From Pezicula radicicola (lineage: Eukaryota; Ascomycota; Leotiomycetes; Helotiales; Dermateaceae), in contig PDUO01000013.1 of NCBI GenBank assembly GCA_003008705.1, positions 826,702 through 890,701 on the forward strand: DNA of 64,000 nucleotides, read 5' to 3'. Both the position numbers and the translations under genes were made by a program. This document shows positions 43,758 to 55,131 of the stretch, piece after piece. The notes under the pieces are model-generated. The model did no database searches, had not been told where the DNA came from, and saw only the letters and a list, made by a program, of their open reading frames with translations. Within the stretch, counting starts at the first letter, position 1; each line of letters starts with the position of its first letter.

Positions 43758-46368
43758 TTGGCTTGGTACTATGACTGGGAGGATTGAGGGGAGTTTGAGG
43801 TATCTATAAATGGGGTTGGGTTAGGATTGTAGTTGCTTTTAAGCGTGTTGAAAGTTGGACTAGGTATCCTCGGGGAGATTATAATGGTTAGAATAGTATT
43901 TACTGAGTAGACTAGAAACTTTGGAGATCTATTGTCTTATTGAATCACCTTATTGATAATCAAGTCAGCAAGCACAATCAAATCCCATGTTACATCTCTT
44001 GCCTTTGAACTTTTGAATCTCACTTTGTTGTTCTTACCTTGAAAAAGGCAAAAACAATAATAACATAAGTAGGATAGGGAGCAAGTCATTTGGTTTAGGT
44101 TACAACAGGCTATAAAAATACCCATATCTTGAACAAACTCCCTACCTAGTCTATAATGGGAATTACAAATTTGCATAGAAACAAAACAAGAAGCTTGAAA
44201 TGCGGTGTATAGAGAATCTTGTTCTATTAAGAGAAGATCTTATTAATTTGTGTAGGGAATTCCCATCTACCTAGTACTTAGGTAACTTGATTTTCGCGGC
44301 AAATTAGACGTTAAACGCGATTCTAAGCTGTAGTTGTCATAGGTTGTTTTGTTATGTTATCTATTTTTAGTAGGAAGAGAAGGGGTGGGCTTTGTGGTGG
44401 TAGATAATTCAAGACCATTTCCATGATTGAGAGATTATTCTAAAATGTCGTTTAATAATCGGGGATAAACTTATCCTCTACAACTTTACATTTCTCTACT
44501 TCTTGGTTTAGAGCAACTTCCCCTAACCTTTTAATAAGATCCAATACATTGCTAAGTACAAAATACATTCAGGAGATCAAGTGTTTCTCTAGTATCACTC
44601 TCGTTATCCTAAAAAAAAGCTATTTGATCCAAGGGAGTCACAAAGCAACCCTGTGCAGCAGGATGAAAAGGATCAAACTCTCACCTTCTCTCCTTATGCT
44701 CACAGCCATTTTACATTAGCAACCTTTTAACACATTGCTAAGTACGAAATAGAACAAGAAAATATTTACAACAAAGAATAAAGAGATCGAGAATTTCTCT
44801 AGCATCATTCCCGCTATCTTAAACAAAAACTATCTGAACTATAGGAGCCATAAGGATAACTTGTTCCATAGGTTAAAAAGATCCAACTTCTACCTTCTTT
44901 CTTCGTGCTCATGACCATCTAACATTCACAATCATCTACAAGACCAGACCACTAAGAACATCACTGCCGGAATACTACTAGCACATACTACATCCACTAG
45001 AAATATGCATCGTTGGAATTCTGTTTTACGCAGCTAGTCACTAGAATTATAGATGTTTCGGCTATAGGCTCTTGTTGTCAGAAAAAGTCAGTTGTCAAAA
45101 TTCTCGCACGACGAAATCTGTCTTCGCGGCGAACGACTAGTGAAGAATATAGGCCATTCCCATCATTATATCTCTAACTTCAAACCCCTTACTCTTATTC
45201 CAAGGTGTTTCCTCGGTTTGGGCATCGGATTCCATTTGTGGGGTGCAGATTCATTGGTCGAGCTCATTTTCGTTTTCAAAGGGCCTCCGAGGCTTCTCGT
45301 AAAGGAGGTAATATTTCTTAGGGTTTCATTGTTTCCCGGGAATAATGGTGGGAGAAAGTGTTGCAATCTAACGATGAATATCATGATTTCAGGAATGGGA
45401 CACCATATTGATGAATATCCTATTGAACTACGACTTTGTGGAAATTGTATATGTATATAATGAGTGAATTGTAAGTACTTGCCCTCTGAATACAAGGTCA
45501 AGTAGTAGGCTATATATATTGAATGAGAGGCATCGAATTCATCCCGAATACCATACAAAATGGGTGATTTGTAATATATGAGGCTTGGGTGGCCTTAGTT
45601 ACAGATCAGGGCGAATTGATTCAGATGTTACAAATCAGAAAAGATCGAATATAAACCTAATATGAGGATATACCCCATGCGATAGTTCTGACCCTTGATT
45701 TGTGGGCAACATATCCTGACAAAATTTACTGTTAGAAGCTTCTAAATCTGATCAGCATTTTTAAGTATGGTACGGTAATTAAATTGCTTTAGAACACAAA
45801 TTTTTATTACTCTATAGTGTTGTTTTGTAGTTTTGTGGTTAATAGAGATAATAATCGATGCTATCGATTTTTCTCCGGCAGTTAGTTAGGTAGAAACAGG
45901 CACGGTTTGTTAGGCGACAGATCTCGACCTGGCCATATATAGTTGGATTATCCTATTGGAAAATGAGCTTGTATTCATAAATAGAGGTCCCTGTTCATGA
46001 AGTTAAAATTTCATCAATGGGATGTGACGTGACGGAATGCCTCAGTCTAGCGTGAACTTTACTGAAGCGAGTCGAAAAAGGGGCCGGATGGGGGATTGAT
46101 CGTCGGCTAATGCTAAGCTACTGCAAGACATTTATGATTCTTCAGTGTACCAGTAGTACTTGTACCTCCATGCTGAATGGAGCGCGGCTGCATTCCGCAC
46201 TGCATATAAGAGTCGCCTTCCCCAACGCGTGTTTTCAGAAGCCTCTGAGCTGTTGCAGTTATTGATGTTCGAGGTTTAAAGATCTTTAGCCTAATGAGTC
46301 TGCGATCTATTTGAATTGTCTCGCTAATTATTTGAATTATTCCACTTGGAAGGCTATTGCAGTTGAAC
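43758..46368. other. Gene-poor AT-rich region with a diverged tandem duplication
   Basis: No supported gene in 2.6 kb. Opposed long frames around 45092-45558 on both strands show no recognisable protein. A direct duplication of about 200 bp lies at 44525-44926 and is listed separately. Confidence 0.5.
44525..44926. repeat. Diverged tandem duplication, two copies of about 200 bp
   Basis: Copy 1 runs 44525-44717 and copy 2 44721-44926. Both contain AACCTTTTAA, CATTGCTAAGTAC, GAGATC, TTTCTCTAG, CTTCT and end with ACATT. In the best-aligned core (TCTCTAGTATCACTCTCGTT versus TCTCTAGCATCATTCCCGCT) nearly all differences are C/T transitions, with T in either copy. This is the pattern expected if both copies were mutated by RIP. 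Confidence 0.75.
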
Positions 46369-47406
46369 ATGGCGGCAGTCACTCGGGATTCATCCTTCTT
46401 CTCCTCTCTTCAGTCCAAGACTGTAATTATCACAGGTGGCTCAAATGGCATTGGAGCAGAGACAGTCAGACTCTTTCATGCTCATGGAGCCAACGTGGTC
46501 ATTGCAGACCTGCCATACTCTCAATCCGCAGCCGAAGCTCTGATCGCCTCTCTGTCCTCAAGAGTCATATTCATCCCAACTGACATTCTGAACTGGGCGA
46601 GTATGATCTCCTTGTTCAAACAAGCAAAAGAGAAATTTGGAAGCATTGAAGTGGTTGTTGCTAATGCCGGAATGATGGAAAGTAAGCCATATTTTGACTT
46701 CGAGGAGGATGAGAATGGCGATTTGAAAGAACCGACAGAGTCGTATAAGATCATAGATGTTAATTTGAAGGGGACTATGAATAGTGAGTAATACCAAGCT
46801 TCCCTTTCAATGCTTTTCTAATGTCTCTTTCCTACTAGCTGTCCGACTTGCTCTATATCATATGCGTTCAAACAAACCAGCATTCTCGGACGGTTCTCGA
46901 GGCTCTATCGTTCTTGTAAGCTCAACATCTGGTTATTTTGGTGGCACAGGTGTAGCCTCATACGTTTCATCAAAACATGGAGTTACCGGAATTTTGCGCT
47001 CTTCTCAGTTGGCTGCCAATAAAGCTGGTGTAAGAGTCAATGGCGTGGCGCCATTTTTCACACCCACGCATATTGTCAGCAGCTTCTCGCAGGTTTGGGC
47101 TGATGCAGGCCTACCTGCGAATTCGGTACATGATGTAGCTTTGGCAATAGCTCAGGTGGCTGCGGACAATAACTACAAGGGTGCTTGTTTATTGGTAAGT
47201 ACGAGGATTTTGTAGACACATTGGCGACGTAATTTTAATTGACTTGACTACATTAGGTATCTGGGTCTGTTTTCAAAGAAATTGAAAACTCAAGGACAGA
47301 ACTCCTACCCATTTGGATGGGTACTGATGTCACTGATTTGATGAGAAGTGCAGGAGCGCTATTTAACCGCTTAGGAAGCTATCCGTTACCAAAATCTAGA
47401 ACATAA
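46369..47406 (+). CDS. Short-chain dehydrogenase/reductase
   Basis: NAD(P)-dependent classical SDR. Exons are 46369-46783, 46839-47194 and 47257-47406 (phases 1, 0), 306 aa. The cofactor motif is TVIITGGSNGIGAE (TGxxxGIG) near residue 18; VVANAG is the NAG block; the catalytic pair is in VASYVSSKHG (Tyr-x3-Lys), with Ser in VLVSSTSG. The sequence ends WMGTDVTDLMRSAGALFNRL and a basic tail. It resembles fungal SDRs compared with 15-hydroxyprostaglandin dehydrogenase, often of secondary-metabolism or detoxification type; the substrate is unknown. It stands alone in AT-rich, gene-poor DNA with no biosynthetic neighbours. Confidence 0.88.
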
Positions 47407-49144
47407 ATAACACACTATGAAAGGCTATTGGCGAAGGCAACTATTTGGAGCTTACTGTGGATATTAAAGCAGAAATTTAGTAAATGCATCTTTGGTCTTA
47501 AATTTAAGTATTAAGTCTAATCCATCGATAATTCAATATAAATAGTAAGGAGTTAGATGATAATATTATCCCCTTTACTAAGCTTCAATACATATAGAAA
47601 TATGTAATGATAAAGTCACAATAAATGCTAAATGTTGTACCGGATAACAAATAGAAGATACCAACTTCTATTATCCGCTACGTCTAGATTCCCTCTGTCT
47701 TTTAAAGCCTAACAGGCTATATCTCCGCTTAACAGACATCTCTTGAATGTCTAAAGATCAAGTTCAAAGGATCGCTACCATTCATCAGCCAATAATCGAC
47801 CTAACTACAAAGAACAATACATGTAAATGACTAAATCAAAGCACTTTAGTATATTCTCTTAGGGAGGAGTACATGTAAGATTTGCCTTGCCAGTGGACAG
47901 AGTTAATAAAACAAATAATCCCTAAGGTTTTTGTTTAGCAATACCACATAACGTAACAACAAAGATTGATCTAACAGCAGTTTTATTACTCACTATACAA
48001 CTGGAATCCTTTTGATCTGTAAAACACTTTATTAATTTTGGCAGTGCTGTGGTATTATGTCAGCTTTATGATTGTGATTTTAGGACGCTTTGATTTATCT
48101 TAGATTCTTGATAGAACGAGCTTGTTTTAGAGGATTTTGTCTTGATCCTCTAAGGTGTTAATAAAGAGGCGATTTGTTCTTTTCTTTTGGATTTGAAGGT
48201 GATGGTGGGTAGTAAGTATACTAGATGGTGTTTTTGACAAGTTCTAATATTTGATTAGGTATGTGAGGTCTTTAATTAGTTCTGTGATTATCCAAGATCC
48301 TATTTATTATGATAGAAAGCTTTGTTTGTTTATGATGTTGTCACTGTTGATTGTTACTTATTTTATAAGAGTGGTGCTCTTAGTATCGCCAATATCGCTT
48401 AGCAAGAAGGGGGTTTCCTGCCTTGTTATGTAAACAATGACACAAATGAATAACATGGTCTGAGAATAAAATGAAATTGAAACGCAACCAAATATTAGGC
48501 AATAAATATACTAGAATGATAAAGCTATATTTAGGAACTCTGCTTCGAAAGTCTGCTTTCAAGCTAAGATAAATTATGAGATAGTTTAAGGTAAAGTAAA
48601 GAAGTTCCTTTTGTAGAGATCATGGCAAATTTCAGTCTCTAAGAGAGAGGGTGAATGTGTCTTGGAATAGAATAAATTAGGCTTGACTGAGTACTTCAGT
48701 GCTGTTGCATCGACTTGTTAATATTGTGACATATTAGCCGAGCAAAAAGAAAACGTTTCTACAGGTAAAAGAGGTACATTTTCTAGTAGAAGCTATGTTA
48801 CCAGTCATATTAAGATACTTGAACACTTTTCAGAGTAAAGGAGAATGTTTTGCATCTTCCACCTGTATTTGATGGTGAATGTGCAGGAGCATTATTTGAG
48901 TTACTCAACCCAACCTAGTGATTCAGGAAGATACGCTCTACCACAACGAGGACGAATATCAGCATTAACTTACCGTAAACGAGGACTAATTAAATTTATG
49001 TTTATGTTATTCAGCTTGAAAAATGTCTTCAGACTTTTGCACTCTGTTCTCTGGATTCCCTCCACCTCGACTATCATCCCCATCAAATTGTGTAGGTGGT
49101 TCTGTAGCTTCTTATCAAAGATAGAAACCACACGCGTAGTCAAA
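47407..49144. other. Gene-poor AT-rich region
   Basis: About 1.7 kb of strongly AT-rich sequence with stops in all frames. Short open frames at 48251 and 48845 have no protein-like features. The base composition shift relative to the flanking housekeeping blocks is visible by eye. Confidence 0.5.
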
Positions 49145-50312
49145 ATGGAACCACAGTCGACTGCTACAAACCGGACTCACCTTCGGCGAAGCCAACAACT
49201 CCCTGCGCGGTACAGAGACGAAGATACAAGTAAGATCGCTCCTTCCTTTTGATAAGCATTAAGTCTCGACTACTTACATTAGTTTAGTTGTCGAAGCACC
49301 AACCATTCTCGCGGCATATAAGAAGACCAAAGACGCTAATCCGATCATGCCACCAACCACACCCACTCTCATACCCACTCTATCAGTACCAGCACCTCGT
49401 CTTTCAGAAAGCCAATTTGAAGAACTGGAGGAGCTGCGGGAACCTAAAGAGAAGGAACCGGTCGAAGAGAACCAAAATGTGATCGAGTATGATTCCGAAG
49501 CTGAGATCGATCTTCCCTATCCCCAAACGATCGACTCCGTCAAGAGCACGCAACTCCCCCCAAGCGGTATCTTTCAGCGCAACGTGACATGGGACGAGGT
49601 TAGCGATGGAATGAAGATCAAGCTCGTGGCCTTTCTCTCCCATCATATGGGACTTGTTACTGTGTACAATGAGCTCTGCCTTACGGAAGGCCAAGTTGTG
49701 CGCTTCATAAAGATGTACAACGACGAGTGGTGTGAACATACAAAGATAGCCGACAAGGTCGAAGAAGCCCAACGAATGAAGGATGAACTTCTCCAACAAG
49801 GTGCAGATTTCGAACCATGGGAATGGGAATGGGACTACATCGCCGATTGGTCAGTCGAGACTAGTTGGATTTCAAAGACCGAGCGGGTAACAACAAAAGA
49901 GGCCTCAACTGCACTTGATTTCATTGATAACCTCGGTCTTCTCCTTGTCAGATTTCGCAACCCAGAGCCGCCACACAATAACGAGTTGGTCGATTACATT
50001 GAGCAATGTGTTGGGTATGATTATCGGTTCCACGCCATCGAAGACGGCCCCGTAAGACCCGGCGACGAGCATGGTACCTGGGTAGACTCGGAGCCAGCAC
50101 AAGAGTCTATGAATGTACCACCGAGGGACAACGAAACCCGCGAGAGCGGCACAAAGAATGATAATACGAAGTCGAGGGGTTCTGTTGGCCGAAGTGGCTT
50201 GCGAGAGGTCATGAACGCCGAGGATGTAGGAGGTGGTAGCAACAATGCCGAGGTCAACGCTGCTCAACTTACTCACTGGGCAGAGCAATTTGAGAAATTG
50301 ATTCAGAAGTGA
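49145..50312 (+). CDS. Hypothetical acidic protein, two exons
   Basis: Exon 1 is 49145-49229; a GTAAGA donor and a TTTAG acceptor at about 49287 restore the frame (phase 1), giving about 370 aa. The N-terminus is basic and disordered (TNRTHLRRSQQLPARYRD). A central segment rich in acidic and aromatic residues runs from VTWDEVSDGMKIKLVAFLSH to QGADFEPWEWEWDYIADW, and looks folded and helical. The tail (PARPGD-like, then NETRESGTKNDNTKSRGS) is disordered and ends in an amphipathic helix LTHWAEQFEKLIQK. I recognise no family; codon use and the long frame make the gene convincing. It may be an effector-like or lineage-specific gene next to the AT-rich region, but there is no signal peptide. Confidence 0.72.
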
Positions 50313-51189
50313 ATGATGAAAGTTTTGCGGTTTGAGACGGAGTATTGGATAGTAAGTGGTTGATGGAAGTTCTCCGCTTTGTCTGGATAGAGCATTGAGA
50401 GATGAGATACGAGTTTTCAATAGGATATTCGAACTAACTGCATGGTTTGAGTGATAAACTTCTCCGTCTTTATGTAGCAAGTCTGCACTTCAACCTGCGT
50501 CTTCTAAACCTTTGAATAAGTGGCTTATCCAAGAATGGATCCTAGCAATGCCACGACGATGACAGTCTTGAAGAGATGAATGTTGACGGCATAATGAGTT
50601 GTAAAAGTCTAGCTTGTCCCACACGAGTAGTCGTACATACAAGCTTTGCATTGACTTAATCCGAGTTATTACTCAGACCAATTGCTAGCAAGCCATGACT
50701 GCGCAGCAGCAAAAGGAATTCTCAACTTACTGCTCATTCGAGGTCATCCAAGATCACTTGATGCTGTAGGAAAGAGCGTTTAGTGGCTGCAGTTACCATC
50801 GAACAAAGTTATGACCGAGGTGTTGGCTCTTCGACTCTGCAATTTGTTCCATTTAGGATTCATTTGCTGAAGATGATTGAGTGCTGTGGATGGATATGGG
50901 AGTTTCAAAAGTCTAGAATAAGTTTCCAGCACGGACGGATCTGTGGCTGTGCTATGTGGCTCAACAAGATAGCTAAAGTTCACGGCCTACGGCAGATACG
51001 ACTACATGTTGATGCGTTCATTAAGAACTTGATATATTGCTACCTTTATTTATTCCTCATCGTCCCTGATACAATCGCCACTGTAAAGAGTTGAATTTGC
51101 CGAAGCAGTGGCCTCCCAGGTCTTTCAATCCGCGACCAAGCTACTCCGGACCGCCCTCCAACTCTAGCCTCGGTGCTACGCCTTTTACC
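50313..51189. other. Intergenic, promoter side of end3
   Basis: Contains the 3' UTR of the hypothetical gene and the end3 promoter. The end3 frame is open upstream of its ATG to 51091, but no earlier in-family start is seen. Confidence 0.45.
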
Positions 51190-52517
51190 ATGTCGAACAA
51201 GCGTATTGAGCAGAGTGAAATCGAGAAATACTGGGAAATCTTCGCGTCCCTTTCGAATGGCGGAACACATCTTACTGGTGCACAAGCAGCGCCTGTCTTG
51301 AAAAACAGTCAGCTGCGCGATGATCAGCTGGAGCGGATATGGGACCTGGCGGACGTGGACAATGATGGGAACTTGGATTTTGAGGAGTTCTGCGTGGCTA
51401 TGCGATTGATCTTTGATCTGGTCAATGGGGTAAGGGGCACCAACATGGTAACTCAATGCAATGATTGCGGTGTGCTAACGTGGCTGTAGGAGTATGCGGA
51501 CGTCCCACAGTCATTGCCAGATTGGTTAGTTCCGGAGTCGAAAGCGCATTTGGTGCAGGCAAACCGAGCTCTTACCGGAAAGCAGGTGCAATTCGAGCAT
51601 ATTGAAGATGACGATGATTCACCAGGTTTGAGGGATGGGTTCGATTGGTACATGAGCCCCTCAGATAAGGGTAAATACGAGGAGATATATTCAGCAAATC
51701 GGGATGGCAGAGGGGATATCACTTGTGAGTTGATTGAGTGTTCTCCAGTAACAAGCATGTTGCTAATAACTTGTTTCCCACAGTCGAATCCCTTGACTCC
51801 CTTTACTCCTCTCTCGACGTCCCTGATACAGATATCCGATCAGCATGGAACCTCATAAATCCATCGGCTTCACAAGGCATCTCTAAAGATGCTACCCTTG
51901 CCTTTCTTCATATCCTGAATAACCGTCACGAAGGCTATCGCATCCCACGGACAGTACCACCTTCTCTCCGAGCTAGTTTTGAAAGGAACCAGATTGATTA
52001 CCAGGTAGACAATCAGCGTACAGCAGCGCAGAAATGGGGCTCAACCGGCGGAGAGGAGACGAGTACGGGCCGGAAAGCAAAGTTTGGCGATACATATCTC
52101 AGTCGCATAGGAGCAGGTGGGAAAAGCACCTACAGACCTGCTGGAACAGATTTCTCATCGACGAAGACGACAGAAGACTGGGAGGAAGTACGACTCAAGA
52201 AACAATTGTCCGAGCTCGAGGCAAAGATTGAAAAAGTAGAGGCGGGGTCAGCAGCTAGATCTGGGGGGCGTCGAGATACCAAGCCTGCTCTGGTGAAGCG
52301 AGAGCTGGAACAGCTGTTGGACTACAAGCGGAGAGAGCTACGTGACTTGGAGCAGGGCGATGGGAGGAGCAAAGCTGGCGCGAGCCTCAAGGGAGTTGCG
52401 GATGAGATTGCGACGGTGAAAGAACAAGTTGATGGCCTAGAAGCACATCTACGCTCACGGGAACAGGTTCTGGAAGACCTGAAGCGGGATATTGAATATG
52501 AGAAGTCGAGTCGATGA
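51190..52517 (+). CDS. end3: End3, endocytic EH-domain protein (Pan1-Sla1-End3 complex)
   Basis: Cortical actin-patch protein required for endocytosis, partner of Pan1 and Sla1. Exons are 51190-51429, 51490-51724 and 51784-52517 (phases 0 and 1), 402 aa, the usual length. The first EH domain spans residues 1-95 ([40 protein letters not shown]) with an intact EF-hand loop [13 protein letters not shown] second EH-like unit begins [26 protein letters not shown]. The C-terminus is the two-part End3 coiled-coil repeat ([20 protein letters not shown] and [20 protein letters not shown]). The start [15 protein letters not shown] is the conserved family N-terminus. Confidence 0.95.
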
Positions 52518-53595
52518 GAATGAGAATGAGGATAAGCCATTACCTATTCAGTAGACTTGTACATTTTTGTTGATATGTGTGTGCTGTACTTTCGAGCTAG
52601 GATGACTGAGCAATGATCCATCTTCACTTACTGACATCGACTTAGTAGTCCACCCTATACTCATGTAGATTACAGCTTCTGGTGCTGAGTGGCCTTTGAG
52701 GTCTTTTCAAGTCACTCAACTAATACTTTATTGACAGCGACAGTCGCCGAATTAGAGAAACCAGAGGAAAACATGGCGAATTGCTGACTTTGGACCTAGT
52801 TTCCTATCTACCGTTTAAATTATCCTCCTATCGTCTCTTTCTTTCAGAGAACTACAATCACGAGCAATCCTAGCAAGACTACAACTGTTTCCTCTCACCA
52901 TCGATCAACCTTCTATCAAAAATTGCGAAGAAGGTCCAGTAGAAAAATACCGTTGAAATAAACAGTGGTCTACCAAATCTACATCACATTTTCTTTGCTT
53001 CTCATTGAACCTCACTGCCACTTCTCGATAACCGAGAATTTGTTGAATGCTAAAGTTGTTGCAAGTGCGGCTCACTTTGGGCATTGCTATTATTCACTTC
53101 TACTCGCAAAATGAGACTTACTGGACGTTGAAATTCCGAGGAAGGTATGCCAACAGTAATGAGATGAACCTAATTTGTCGTCCAACCGGTCAGGCTCCCT
53201 GGTAGGTGAGTCTGGGATGGAGCCTGCGCCGTGGTCGTGGAGGATTTTTTGAGGGATGGTATCTATAGTATCTGCATTCGGTGGAGGTATCACCTTACGA
53301 GGACGACGCTTTTTACGAGTTACCGACATCGAGACGAAGCAACGAAACAAGGTCGATAGCAGTGTTTTTGTGTAATAAGATTTTGATCGAGGTATCGCAC
53401 CCGGGCTGGTGGGCATGTATATATCTATTGACTGCACCTCAGTGCGATGATTCGGTAGCAGGGTAAAAGCCTATGCGTAGACGTGCAGGACAACCTCATC
53501 TGCACAGCCATTGAGCCTACGAAGCATCCAACCGTCCTTGGTCGCCGGCATCATTGTTGTCAGATTCGACGTCACCATTCGGAGTTTGGTAGTGC
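52518..53595. other. Intergenic with one doubtful small frame
   Basis: A minus-strand frame from ATG 53327 to 53090 (starts MSVTRKKRRPRKVIPPP) is basic and might be a small protein, but no homologue is recognised and it is not called. Otherwise 3' UTR and spacer. Confidence 0.35.
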
Positions 53596-54523
53596 ATGAT
53601 GAAACAATTACAACGCTCTATTGTCATGCAACTATCAAGTATAGAGATGGTAAACATGGCTCTGCCTACTCACGAAGAGATAGAAGAGAAAGCGTGGAAA
53701 TATGCTGAGTACAAGAACATTTCTCGTTTCTTGGGATTCAGCCGCAGCTTTTTCATAGCACGTCAGTTTCGCACTTTGAACGTCCAGGTCATTCTCACAA
53801 TGCAAGACGAAATAGCAACGCTTGAGAAACAGCTAAACAGCCTGGTAGAAACTTGAGTCAACGAAGTGCACGCGATATCTATAATGGCTCATTTCGTCTA
53901 GAGACCCAGGGCACACAGCGTCGACACGATCTGATCTGGGACCTGCAGAAGCGCTTGAAGCTGTACAGTTGGTGCATCATGCTCATGTTTCTGAGATTTC
54001 CCAAACAGATGATTAGACGAGTATCTATTCAGCTACCATCAAATCTGGACTCGAAACGAAGCCTCGAAGTTCAATATGGGAAGCGTCAAGGCCTGGTTGG
54101 ATACGTATCCCAACGCGGTTCATGATCCCGAGAAAGCGTATCCAGATGCTGGGGAGGACCTAATCTATGCCTTGCCCAAACCTGAACAGCTATGGCTGAC
54201 AGATAAATTCTTAAGAGTAGCATACAAGCTATTTTGTCGTCGACCCACTGACCTGTCCGCTTCTGATCAAGACTCAGTCTATCTGCAACAGGAAACGCAG
54301 GCAGAGTTGATTTTGACCAGAACGATACTTCTGATTGGACTGGTCATGCTGGTTGGGCCTCTGGATCTTAGAGGTTGTCCACGACTCAACGCAACGTCTA
54401 GCTGTTATCACAGGATTTATTATCTTGTTCCTGGCGCTTATTGCATTTGCTACCGCTGCAAAAACCATTCGACAGTCTTGCTGCAACAGCCGGGTGAGCA
54501 AGCACCCCCCTAGAATATCCTGA
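53596..54523 (+). pseudogene. DUF6594-family membrane protein gene, broken by frameshifts
   Basis: Three frames each carry part of one fungal DUF6594 protein. Frame 1 (53596-53856, ATGs at 53596, 53647 and 53656) has ISRFLGFSRSFFIARQFRTL and LQDEIATLEKQL-like helices up to a TGA at 53854. Frame 3 resumes in SARDIYNGSFR. A later frame (54076) has VKAWLDTYPNAVHDPEKAY and DLIYAL, then the first membrane helix IGLVMLVGPL, and a further shift at about 54355 continues as WILEVVHDSTQRLAVITGFI and ILFLALIAFATAA, the usual C-terminal TM bundle. No GT-AG introns of reasonable length reconcile the frames. Either a decayed gene or several assembly indels; expression is doubtful. Confidence 0.6.
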
Positions 54524-55131
54524 GCTGTTCTGGTTTTAATCAGAGTAGTTACTCGACTGTCTCGATGATTTTCCTACAGATCGGGCCAGTGACTTAAGTG
54601 CCTTGGCCCAATTCATTATAAATTTACGTCCAATATTTAGTGTTTTTATTTCTACAACCTAGACAATAAGTGGAACGCATCAATTTCAATAGGTTGGGTT
54701 GTTTTATGGACTCAATTAGTCCCTGTTGATACTTTGTTGAGCAAGACACCACTACATAATCTGTACCCTCCCTTGGCTTAATCTTCGTCTTGAGACTTTC
54801 CAAGTTCAAATATTGGTCAAACCTTCGTGAGTTAAAGTCTGTACTGCTTTATTACATCTTTAATTACTGTTAACCTATGCGCGGGGTTGTTTCTCTCATC
54901 TATTAAAACCATACAGAAACAGAGCTCTTTCCTCTTGGCAAAACAAAATGGGCACACGGCAAGTCGACGCATGGGACTGGAGTCCAGCAAATTGAGACAC
55001 AGGCTTTGAAGTGTGCCACCGCCTGTACTTCCTCCCGATGCTCGACCAGATTCCTTGAAGTCCGAGTAGACAAGATTAACCGAGAAACTGAGAGCGCTTC
55101 CCAGTTCACTGGCTCTTCTTATGTTTTAACT
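54524..55131. other. Spacer downstream of the transketolase-like gene
   Basis: AT-rich spacer, presumably the 3' UTR of the minus-strand transketolase-like gene at its right edge. No other feature is recognised. Confidence 0.45.

Noticed and set aside
45092..45558. Overlapping long open frames on both strands (122 and 130 codons)
   Set aside because: No start context, no protein-like composition, AT-rich surroundings; probably chance openness.
53090..53327. Minus-strand frame starting MSVTRKKRRPRKVIPPP
   Set aside because: About 79 codons, no family, no splice partner; retained only as a remark in the intergenic entry.
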